From assembly GCA_030622805.1 (NCBI GenBank), contig JAUXFR010000105.1, positions 1 through 5,723 on the forward strand: DNA of 5,723 nt, read 5' to 3'. The notes under the pieces are model-generated. The model worked only from the letters and a program-made list of their open reading frames with translations, made no database searches and was not told the DNA's origin. The stretch comes from Anaerolineae bacterium. Its GTDB lineage: Bacteria > Chloroflexota > Anaerolineae > Anaerolineales > UBA4823. The translations under genes were made by a program, and so were the position numbers. Shown here one piece after another: positions 1-5,404 of the stretch (position 1 is the first letter of the stretch; each line of letters opens with the position of its first letter).

Positions 1-99
1 ATCCTGGCAGAGGTCAGCCGCAATCTGGGTGAGCCGATGGTCGGCATAAATATTTCAGACATTCCCGAGCCGGAACTGATCGCCGGACGCGGCTGGTAG
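1..99 (+). CDS. pdxS: PdxS, pyridoxal 5'-phosphate synthase lyase subunit (C-terminal 32 residues only)
   Basis: Frame 1 is open from the window edge to TAG at 97-99 and gives a 32-residue tail containing MVGINI and ending RAxGW-like (GRGW), which matches the well-conserved C-terminus of PdxS. PdxS is a TIM-barrel synthase that makes pyridoxal 5'-phosphate from ribose 5-phosphate, glyceraldehyde 3-phosphate and ammonia; it forms a dodecamer in the cytoplasm and receives ammonia from PdxT. The PdxT gene follows 98 bases downstream, which strongly supports the call. All catalytic residues lie outside the window, so only the identity of the tail can be judged. The gene is cut by the window edge, not by a mutation that I can see. 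Confidence 0.9.
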   Translation: MLAEVSRNLGEPMVGINISDIPEPELIAGRGW

Positions 100-197
100 T
101 CCCGGGCTTGGCGCAGCATAAGCAGTTGAAGCAGCACAGAACCAGCGCGGAAAGACCTTATCCCAAGGGCTGGAAACCCATACTCGGTGGCTGAGGG

Positions 198-782
198 ATG
201 GTAATCGGTGTGCTGGCGCTGCAGGGTGACTTCGCGGAGCACATTGACGCGCTCGAGCGATTGGATGTTGATGCTGCTGCAGTTCGCCTGCCGGAGCACC
301 TGGATGAGTTGGACGGACTGATCATTCCGGGCGGCGAGTCGACCACCATCGGCAAGCTGGCTGCTGCGTATGGTGTGATTGAGCCGCTGCGCCGCTTCGG
401 ATCTCACAAGGCGATTTGGGGCACCTGCGCGGGAGCGATCCTGCTCTCACGGGACGTCCACCGCCAGCAGCCCCTCCTGGGTTTGATGGACATCAAAGTA
501 GAGCGCAACGCCTTTGGACGGCAGGTAGCCAGTTTTGAGGCCGATCTGGAAATCCCCGCGCTGAGCCAGGTGGAGCCGGGTGGTGGGCTGTACCACGCAG
601 TATTTATCCGCGCCCCGCTGATCGAGTCGGTCGGTGACGATGTCCAGATCCTGGCCGAACTGCCGGATGGGCGTATTGTAGCGGTTCGCCAGGGTAAGTT
701 GCTGGCAACCGCTTTCCATCCGGAATTGACCGTCGACGATCGCTTTCATCGCTACTTTTTATCGATGTGTAACGGGATTTGA
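198..782 (+). CDS. pdxT: PdxT, glutaminase subunit of pyridoxal 5'-phosphate synthase
   Basis: This 194-residue protein has the full length expected of PdxT, a class I (triad) glutamine amidotransferase that hydrolyses glutamine and channels ammonia to PdxS. It opens with IGVLALQGDFAEH, the family's signature N-terminus. The PGGEST motif (residues 44-49) forms part of the glutamine site and oxyanion region, the nucleophile is Cys77 in GTCAGA, and His174 and Glu176 in TAFHPEL complete the triad. No key residue is missing. The start is well fixed: an in-frame TGA lies at 192-194 just upstream, ATG at 198 is the first possible start, and the protein then begins like its relatives. The ribosome binding site is poor; GGTGG at 186-190 (7-base spacing) is the likeliest, since GAGGG at 193-197 abuts the start codon. 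It probably shares a transcript with pdxS. Confidence 0.96.
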   Translation: MVIGVLALQGDFAEHIDALERLDVDAAAVRLPEHLDELDGLIIPGGESTTIGKLAAAYGVIEPLRRFGSHKAIWGTCAGAILLSRDVHRQQPLLGLMDIKVERNAFGRQVASFEADLEIPALSQVEPGGGLYHAVFIRAPLIESVGDDVQILAELPDGRIVAVRQGKLLATAFHPELTVDDRFHRYFLSMCNGI

Positions 783-804
783 ACGAAACGAGAATTTAAC
801 ACCT

Positions 805-1740
805 ATGGATGTTCGTCCTTTCTACTGGCGCGATCTCCCATCACTGTACCGCTGCCGTCGTCAGAGCGTCTTCCTGAACAGTTTCTTGCTGTTGACGCGA
901 GGCCCTCTGCTGATCCCAGGCGCGCTGCTTTCTTCGATAGCGCCAAACATGGGCGTGTTCACCTGTATAGGTAGGGACGATCGAAAAGACGGTCGCAGCA
1001 TAGTCGGTCAAATTGTGCATCGGACAGAGTCGCAGTTCTCACACCTGACCTTTCTTACTCCGGAAGATGCTCTCGAAGACCACATCTTGAGCGGAGTGAT
1101 CGAATATCTGACGGTGGTTTCAGGTGAGAGAGGAGCGCTTCACCTTACTGCTGATGTCGACGAACGATGCAGAGCATTTGAGGCTTTGCGCCGCAGCAGC
1201 TTCGCCACCTATTCAAAGCAGCGCGTCTGGCGTTTCGATAACAGTTTGGCTGTGGATCATAAGCAGAGGACCTGGCGCGTCGCGACGGATAGGCATGCCC
1301 ACGCGATTGGCGCTCTATACCATAATCTTGTGCCCGGAATGGTGCAGCAGATCGAACCGTATTCAAAGAGACAACCGCGCGGTATGATATCCCGTCATGA
1401 TGACCAGATTCTGGCTTATGTTGAAATTAGCTACGGTCACCGCGGTATCTGGGTGCAGCCTTTTGTTCATCCCGATATCACCGATGTCGTCGAGAAGCTC
1501 GGAGAACTGATCGCAAAAATACCTGACCGCCGTTCTCGACCAGTGTACATTTGTGTGCGGTCGTACCAGTCCTGGCTGGAACCAGCCTTGGAAGAGCTGG
1601 GTGCAGAACCGGGTCCGGCTCAGGCAGTGCTGATCAAACACCTGGCTGTTTCCCAAAAACCAGCGCTTGCCAGCGAGATGCCTGCCATTGAGGGATCTCA
1701 GCCCGAGGTAACTGCGACGATCACACATACGGAGACTTAG
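805..1740 (+). CDS. Unrecognised 311-residue protein, possibly a divergent tandem GNAT-like fold
   Basis: I do not recognise this protein with certainty. It is a full open frame of 311 codons, 22 bases after pdxT and 11 bases before the ATPase gene, in an apparent plus-strand run. It has no signal peptide or clear membrane helix; the hydrophobic stretch near residues 22-47 is broken by Arg and Pro. The start VRPFYWRDLPSLYRCRR (residues 3-19) resembles the first strand and helix of GNAT acyltransferases. Around 248-280 a strand, a helix containing LEPALEELGAEPG and a final strand (AVLIKHL) resemble a GNAT C-terminal half. A break near 146-160 suggests two domains. No convincing acetyl-CoA loop (Q/RxxGxG/A) is visible, so activity may be lost or the fold misjudged. 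The last 30 residues (QKPALASEMP onward) look like a disordered tail. The ribosome site is weak (GAG at 790-792), so the start is less certain than the reading frame. Confidence 0.75.
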   Translation: MDVRPFYWRDLPSLYRCRRQSVFLNSFLLLTRGPLLIPGALLSSIAPNMGVFTCIGRDDRKDGRSIVGQIVHRTESQFSHLTFLTPEDALEDHILSGVIEYLTVVSGERGALHLTADVDERCRAFEALRRSSFATYSKQRVWRFDNSLAVDHKQRTWRVATDRHAHAIGALYHNLVPGMVQQIEPYSKRQPRGMISRHDDQILAYVEISYGHRGIWVQPFVHPDITDVVEKLGELIAKIPDRRSRPVYICVRSYQSWLEPALEELGAEPGPAQAVLIKHLAVSQKPALASEMPAIEGSQPEVTATITHTET

Positions 1741-1751
1741 ATCGAAACAAT

Positions 1752-3365
1752 ATGAACCAACGTAAAATTACAGACGATTTACAGGCGCTTCTGAACATAC
1801 TTCCACCCGCCATCGCTGAAAGCGTGACAGAGGTCAACGATTTTGATAATCTTTTAGAGGTCATCCTTGACCTGGGTCGTTTACCCACCGCTCGTTTCGT
1901 CGATCGAGAAGTTGTGCTTTGCCAGGATGAGATAAGGCGTGAGGAGATCGATTATGTCGTCGAGCGGATTAGTGAGTTTGATACGGACAATCGAGCAGGC
2001 TTGGAACGCACGCTGCACCGTATCGCCGCGATCCGCAACCGGCGCGGCCATATCGTTGGATTGACATGCAGAGTGGGGCGCGCCGTCTACGGCACAACAG
2101 ACATTATCAAGGACCTCATCGAGGGTGGGAAAAACCTGCTGCTGCTGGGACGCCCCGGGATTGGGAAGACGACCATGCTGCGTGAAGCTGCGCGTATCCT
2201 GGCTGAGGGTAAGCGGGTGGTCATTGTCGACACTTCCAACGAGATCGGCGGGGACGGTGACGTGCCTCATCCGGCGGTTGGTAGAGCACGGCGCATGCAG
2301 GTTTCAAGACCCGCTCTGCAGCACGAGGTGATGATTGAGGCGGTTGAGAATCACAACCCGGAAGTGATTGTGATCGACGAGATCGGCAGGGAGCTGGAAG
2401 CAGCCGCCGCCAGGACGATCGCTGAACGAGGTGTTGAGCTGATCGGTACAGCGCATGGCAATACCCTGGAGAATCTGCTGCTGAACCCAACACTTTCAGA
2501 TCTGTTAGGTGGTATCGAATCGGTGACACTATCAGACGATGAAGCACGCCGGCGGGGTACCCAAAAAACGGTCCTTGAGCGACGCTCACCTCCCACATTT
2601 GATTTATTGATAGAGATCCAGAGCCGCGACCGGCTGGCTGTGCATACGGATGTGGCTGCCGCTGTGGACTCCCTTCTGCGTGGGTATCCACTTCCAGCGG
2701 AAATTCGTTCGCGCACCGAAGACGGTGAAATTCGGATTGAGAAAGCGCCCGCCCCCTCACAGCAGATTGCCCGTACCGGTCAGGGGCTGCGACGTCAGAC
2801 CCCCGACCTCGTGACCTCCACTGCAGGGGTACGCCCGGGGGTTGATGCAGATTCAGCCGACGGGATTTATAAGCCTGTCATCGACACCGCTGCCCTTCAG
2901 CCGATCCGCATTTATCCTTACGGCGTGGCTCGCAACAGGCTGATCCAGGCATCGAAACGCCTCGGTGTTCCTGCTGTCATCGTCAAGGAGCTGGGTGACG
3001 CAGAAGTGCTGGTTACGCTGCGTTCGTACTACCGCAAACGCCAGCGAACAATCGTGGATGCCGAAAACCGCAGCATGCCAACCTACGTGCTGCGCGCAAA
3101 CACGATCAATCAAATGCAGCGTTTCCTCACCGATCTCTTCAATTTGACCCTCGATACAACGAATGGGGGTGGATTGGAGCCGATACTGCACCAGACCCGC
3201 TCTGCGATTGAAGCGGTAAAGAATGGAGAGCGCTGGGTTGAGCTGCCGCCCGCTGCGGCATCAATTCGACGTATGCAGCATCAAATGGCGCGCGATGCAC
3301 GTCTCGTTTCTCACTCGTACGGCAAGGAACCGCGCCGTAGTGTCCGGATCTACAGAGAGGATTAA
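1752..3365 (+). CDS. SpoIIIAA/Ycf45-like P-loop ATPase with C-terminal R3H domain
   Basis: This 537-residue cytoplasmic protein combines an ATPase core with a nucleic-acid-binding domain. Residues 15-125 resemble the N-terminal part of SpoIIIAA-type ATPases, including the lead-in RRGHIVGLTCRVGRAV (98-113). Walker A is GRPGIGKTT (133-141), followed by VVIVDTSNEIGGDGD (156-170), and Walker B is VIVIDEIG (205-212) with an IGTAHG segment (231-236). A probable flexible linker covers about 330-375. Residues 384-465 form a conserved-looking module of the kind seen in Ycf45 proteins (RIYPYG, then GDAEVLVTLRSYYRKR). The R3H motif is Arg506-x3-His510 after ELPPAAAS, with SHSYGKEPRRSVRIY near the end; R3H domains bind single-stranded nucleic acid. 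Ycf45-like proteins occur in bacteria that do not sporulate, and their role is poorly known. No in-frame ATG was found in the bases just upstream; the GGAGA at 1731-1735 is too distant (16 bases) to be a good ribosome site. Confidence 0.93.
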   Translation: MNQRKITDDLQALLNILPPAIAESVTEVNDFDNLLEVILDLGRLPTARFVDREVVLCQDEIRREEIDYVVERISEFDTDNRAGLERTLHRIAAIRNRRGHIVGLTCRVGRAVYGTTDIIKDLIEGGKNLLLLGRPGIGKTTMLREAARILAEGKRVVIVDTSNEIGGDGDVPHPAVGRARRMQVSRPALQHEVMIEAVENHNPEVIVIDEIGRELEAAAARTIAERGVELIGTAHGNTLENLLLNPTLSDLLGGIESVTLSDDEARRRGTQKTVLERRSPPTFDLLIEIQSRDRLAVHTDVAAAVDSLLRGYPLPAEIRSRTEDGEIRIEKAPAPSQQIARTGQGLRRQTPDLVTSTAGVRPGVDADSADGIYKPVIDTAALQPIRIYPYGVARNRLIQASKRLGVPAVIVKELGDAEVLVTLRSYYRKRQRTIVDAENRSMPTYVLRANTINQMQRFLTDLFNLTLDTTNGGGLEPILHQTRSAIEAVKNGERWVELPPAAASIRRMQHQMARDARLVSHSYGKEPRRSVRIYRED

Positions 3366-3412
3366 TCACAGAAATTCATGGGTGCCCGGATATCCTCATT
3401 GGACCATAATCT

Positions 3413-4033
3413 ATGTTCATCACGTTAGAAGGCTCGGAAGGCTGCGGTAAAACCTCACTGATGCCGCTCCTGGCGGATGATTTAACCGCGCTGGGTTACC
3501 AGGTATTGAAAACACGCGAGCCGGGGGGAACCTCTATTGGCGATCAGGTCCGGGCTATCCTGGCTGATTTTAAGAACACGGATATGCTGCCGCGCACCGA
3601 GGTGCTGCTTTTCCAGGCTTCCCGCGCCCAGCTTGTGGAGCAGGTTATCCGCCCGGCTCTTGCGCGCGGTCATATTGTGCTCAGCGATAGATTCGCCGAA
3701 TCGACCATCGCCTACCAGGGTTATGGTCACCAATTGAATGTAGATTTAGTGCGTTCTATCGTCGAGTTTGCTACTGGTGGATTGAAACCAGACCTGGCGC
3801 TGTTTCTGGACGTGGATGTTGAAGAAGGATTGCGCCGCAAGGACGCAGGGGGGGATCGGAATCGCCTGGATACGTTCGATTTATCGTTCTACCAGCGGGT
3901 GCGTCAGGGATATCTGGATATGGTAAATGCGGAACCGCAGCGTTGGGTAGTGATTGATGCCAACGGCACGCAGGAAGAAGTGCGGGAGGAGGTAAGGAAG
4001 GTGGTGCTGGAACGTTTGGCGGGAAATCAATAA
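3413..4033 (+). CDS. tmk: Thymidylate kinase (dTMP kinase)
   Basis: This 206-residue protein has the usual length of bacterial thymidylate kinase, which phosphorylates dTMP to dTDP with ATP in the cytoplasm, an essential step in dTTP supply. The P-loop is EGSEGCGKTS (residues 6-15), the dTMP-site motif TREPGGT is at 34-40, and the family signature LSDRFAESTIAYQGYG is at 90-105. Arg/Lys residues around 141-151 (RRKDAGGDRNR) form the LID; with no Arg in the P-loop and basic residues in the LID, it fits the E. coli-like type II arrangement. The start is fixed by an in-frame TAA at 3407-3409, which makes ATG 3413 the first possible start. Its ribosome site is weak (TTGGA about 9 bases upstream). 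The gene lies 47 bases after the R3H ATPase and ends one base before the stop of the opposing zinc-ribbon gene. Confidence 0.97.
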   Translation: MFITLEGSEGCGKTSLMPLLADDLTALGYQVLKTREPGGTSIGDQVRAILADFKNTDMLPRTEVLLFQASRAQLVEQVIRPALARGHIVLSDRFAESTIAYQGYGHQLNVDLVRSIVEFATGGLKPDLALFLDVDVEEGLRRKDAGGDRNRLDTFDLSFYQRVRQGYLDMVNAEPQRWVVIDANGTQEEVREEVRKVVLERLAGNQ

Positions 4034-4034
4034 G

Positions 4035-4424
4035 CTAAAAATCACCCATCCCACCACTGCCCATTTCATCACCCAGTTCAGGCAGGGCTTCTTCGATATC
4101 TTCGGGAGATTGACCAGACTCCAGGCGATCAATGACCTCATCAAATTCCGGACCCATATCCTCACCCATTTCATTACTCATTTTGCGCATCATTCTACCC
4201 AGCGCTTTGGGATCATCTTCCAATCCATCCAGCATGCTGGGATCCGCCAGATCATCCAGGCGGCCCTCCTCAGATTTAGCGATCCTGATCCGTCCTATAC
4301 GTCGCTGGACGCTTGTGCTCTCGCAATATGGACACACAACCTGCTTTGCACCATATTCATCGTAAGTCATAAAAAGTTCAAAACGTTTGCTGCATTCCTC
4401 ACAGCGATATTGATATGTTGGCAT
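4035..4424 (-). CDS. FmdB-family zinc-ribbon protein with long acidic tail
   Basis: The protein has 129 residues from the ATG at 4424-4422. It begins MPTYQYRCEECSKRFE, the classic FmdB-type start, and has two Cys pairs, Cys8-x2-Cys11 and Cys31-x2-Cys34, predicted to bind one zinc ion. Family members are named after a putative regulator of formamidase/formate genes, but most have no proven role, so no function beyond metal binding is claimed. Residues 52-129 are strongly acidic and Met/Gly-rich (for example RMMRKMSNEMGEDMG, 78-92), longer than in many family members, and end GSGGMGDF. An upstream in-frame ATG (4511-4509) exists, but the start at 4424 has a strong ribosome site and the conserved N-terminus. 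The gene converges with tmk, leaving one base (4034) between the stops, so no stand-alone terminator fits between them. Confidence 0.93.
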   Translation of the reverse strand: MPTYQYRCEECSKRFELFMTYDEYGAKQVVCPYCESTSVQRRIGRIRIAKSEEGRLDDLADPSMLDGLEDDPKALGRMMRKMSNEMGEDMGPEFDEVIDRLESGQSPEDIEEALPELGDEMGSGGMGDF

Positions 4425-4428
4425 ACTG

Positions 4429-4434
4429 TCCTCC
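4429..4434 (-). promoter_or_regulatory. Ribosome binding site of the FmdB-family gene
   Basis: On the minus strand the sequence reads GGAGGA four bases before the ATG, the best Shine-Dalgarno match in the window. It decides the start at 4424 over the in-frame ATG at 4511, which would add 29 residues ahead of the conserved MPTYQYRC start. Confidence 0.85.
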
Positions 4435-4533
4435 GAATCAACCTGAAATCTATTATTATCTTGCTGGTGCAGATTATCCGCACACAGATAAAGGCTCAGC
4501 GCAGACATCACATTGTCTCAGGTTTTCGCAGGG

Positions 4534-4545
4534 GAATTATAATTC
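4534..4545. promoter_or_regulatory. Perfect 12-base palindrome with TATAAT on both strands
   Basis: GAATTATAATTC is its own reverse complement. It contains a consensus -10 hexamer on the plus strand (4538-4543) and on the minus strand (4541-4536). The minus-strand one is well placed to drive the FmdB-family gene, with a leader of about 105 bases, though its -35 region (TCAAAA at a 17-base spacing, 3 of 6 matches) is poor. On the plus strand TTGTCT (4513-4518) matches 4 of 6 positions, but at a long 19-base spacing. Promoter use is inferred from the hexamers alone. Confidence 0.4.
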
Positions 4546-4606
4546 GGAATCATTAAAATTTTGAGAGAGTTTTTTAGCATCCTTCCTCGGATTTGAATAT
4601 TTAGCG

Positions 4607-4688
4607 CTATCGACCCATGAGATGACATATCACACAAAGACCATGCGATAGGAATTTCTTTAGCTCGCATGTAACCTATCACTCATGG
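4607..4688. repeat. Three-copy CTATC...CATG repeat cluster able to form alternative hairpins
   Basis: Copy A on the plus strand is CTATCGACCCATG (4607-4619). Copy B is inverted, CATGCGATAG (4642-4651). Copy C is plus again, CTATCACTCATG (4676-4687). Their centres are about 34-35 bases apart. Copy B can pair with A (CTATCG/CGATAG plus CATG/CATG, 10 pairs with a 3-base bulge) or with C (CCATG-C-GATAGG with CCTATC-ACT-CATGG, 11 pairs with a small internal loop), and the two loops are both 22 bases. In addition CCATGAG (4615-4621) complements CTCATGG (4682-4688). This may be an operator set for a DNA-binding protein or a switchable RNA leader of gmk; the sequence alone does not choose. Confidence 0.5.
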
Positions 4689-4726
4689 AATTTCAAACTC
4701 GAGAGAGGCTTAACCCGTTTACCAGT

Positions 4727-4742
4727 TATAATCGGGCATAAT
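4727..4742 (+). promoter_or_regulatory. Candidate -10 elements of the gmk promoter
   Basis: A perfect TATAAT lies at 4727-4732 and CATAAT at 4737-4742, ten bases apart, both followed by C (ATAATC twice). They sit 45 and 35 bases before the GTG start of gmk. No good -35 hexamer or extended TG motif lies at the right distance upstream of either one, so the call rests on the hexamers and the position. If the first is used, transcription would begin near 4739 and the CTATC...CATG cluster would lie upstream of the start site as DNA, not in the RNA. Confidence 0.45.
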
Positions 4743-4768
4743 CTTATCAGGTCCGATCGATTAACTTT

Positions 4769-4772
4769 GAGG
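4769..4772 (+). promoter_or_regulatory. Ribosome binding site deciding the GTG start of gmk
   Basis: GAGG (within TTTGAGG) lies five bases before the GTG at 4778. This supports a non-ATG start; no plus-strand in-frame ATG precedes the P-loop region. Confidence 0.7.
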
Positions 4773-4777
4773 CGCCC

Positions 4778-5404
4778 GTGACAAAAGATGATACTTATAC
4801 CCCGTTAGGTCAAGACGAACCACTGCTGATTGTGATTTCTGGTCATTCAGCAGCCGGGAAGGACAGCGTGATCCAGCGCATGAAATCTCGTCGCTCGCCG
4901 ATCCATTTTGTGATCACCACTACCACGCGGCAGCGGCGTGAAGAGGAGGTACATGGAGTGGATTATTTCTTCGTCAGCCATAATGAGTTCGCCAGGATGA
5001 TCGAGCACGATGAGCTGCTTGAGTATGCAATTGTGTATAACGATTACAAAGGCGTCCCCAGAGCACAGGTAGATCAGGCGCTCGCTAGCGGCAACGACGT
5101 GGTGATGCGGGTCGACGTGCAGGGTGCAGCCAGTATTCGCAAGCTGTACCCGGAATCGGTTCTGATTTTCCTGACTGCTCAAAACGAAGATGAATTGAAA
5201 CGACGTTTGACCGAACGTAAAAGCGAGACTCCTGAAGGGTTGGATTTACGAATTGCTATGGCTCGCAGCGAGCTTGAACGGGTTCACGAATTTGATTATC
5301 TTGTTGTCAACGCCGACAACCATCTGGACGACGCAGTGGATGTAATCATTTCGATTATCGAAGCGGAACAACACAGGGTGCGTGAGAGAAGGGATTCTAA
5401 TTGA
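4778..5404 (+). CDS. gmk: Guanylate kinase (GMP kinase), GTG start
   Basis: This 208-residue protein matches guanylate kinase in length and motif order. The enzyme converts GMP or dGMP to the diphosphate with ATP in the cytoplasm, feeding GTP, dGTP and (p)ppGpp pools. After a 15-residue polar lead, the P-loop is SGHSAAGKDSV (residues 21-31); family members more often read SGPSGxGKxT/S, so His23 and Ala26 are mild departures. The GMP-binding motif TTTTRQRREEEVHGVDYFF (47-65) retains Arg51, Arg54, Glu57 and Tyr63. EYAIVYNDYKGVP (82-94) and VDVQGA (112-117) are the next conserved blocks, and the LID and C-terminal part run RRLTERKSETPEGLDLRI (142-159) and FDYLVVNAD (172-180). The start at GTG 4778 follows GAGG at a 5-base spacing. 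The gene stands apart from tmk and opens a new unit with the rhomboid gene behind it. Confidence 0.97.
   Translation: MTKDDTYTPLGQDEPLLIVISGHSAAGKDSVIQRMKSRRSPIHFVITTTTRQRREEEVHGVDYFFVSHNEFARMIEHDELLEYAIVYNDYKGVPRAQVDQALASGNDVVMRVDVQGAASIRKLYPESVLIFLTAQNEDELKRRLTERKSETPEGLDLRIAMARSELERVHEFDYLVVNADNHLDDAVDVIISIIEAEQHRVRERRDSN
5386..5394 (+). promoter_or_regulatory. Ribosome binding site for the rhomboid gene inside the end of gmk
   Basis: GAGAAGGGA lies within the last codons of gmk, six bases before TTG 5401. The alternative ATG at 5440 has no purine-rich site in front of it (the preceding bases are CATTCATCACCGAAT), so this site favours the overlapping TTG start. Confidence 0.55.

Larger units (their letters stand above)
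4425..4777. other. Divergent intergenic region between the FmdB-family gene and gmk
   Basis: This 353-base stretch is the only long gap in the window. I see no convincing protein gene in it: the frame open on the plus strand across 4110-4556 is mostly antisense to the FmdB-family gene, and no short frame here has both a ribosome site and a recognisable product. It is visibly richer in A and T than the coding sequence on either side. It holds candidate promoters for both divergent genes, a 12-base palindrome (4534-4545), and the CTATC...CATG repeat cluster (4607-4688). No tRNA, and no intrinsic terminator with a GC-rich stem plus T-run, was found. Confidence 0.8.

Noticed and set aside
2221..2760. 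179-codon minus-strand frame inside the R3H ATPase gene
   Set aside because: It lies wholly opposite the ATPase core with its Walker motifs, and its translation is rich in Arg, Ser and Pro with no motif, as expected for a shadow frame.
3405..3410. CATAAT just before tmk as a promoter -10 element
   Set aside because: It lies only two bases before the start codon, there is no -35 match at the right spacing, and tmk is more likely read from the upstream genes.
4425..4511. Longer minus-strand FmdB-family gene starting at ATG 4511
   Set aside because: The extra 29 residues do not resemble the family, whose proteins begin MPxYxYxC, and GGAGGA stands directly before the ATG at 4424.
4503..4518. 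Inverted repeat AGACA / TGTCT with a 6-base spacer
   Set aside because: Five-base arms are common by chance, and nothing else ties this site to regulation.
4110..4556. 148-codon plus-strand frame opposite the FmdB-family gene
   Set aside because: It is mostly the antisense of a well-supported gene, has an odd composition rich in Ile and His, and has no recognisable domain.
4555..4575. Possible intrinsic terminator: AAAATTTT followed later by a run of six T
   Set aside because: There is no GC-rich stem directly before the T-run, and no gene on the plus strand ends just upstream.
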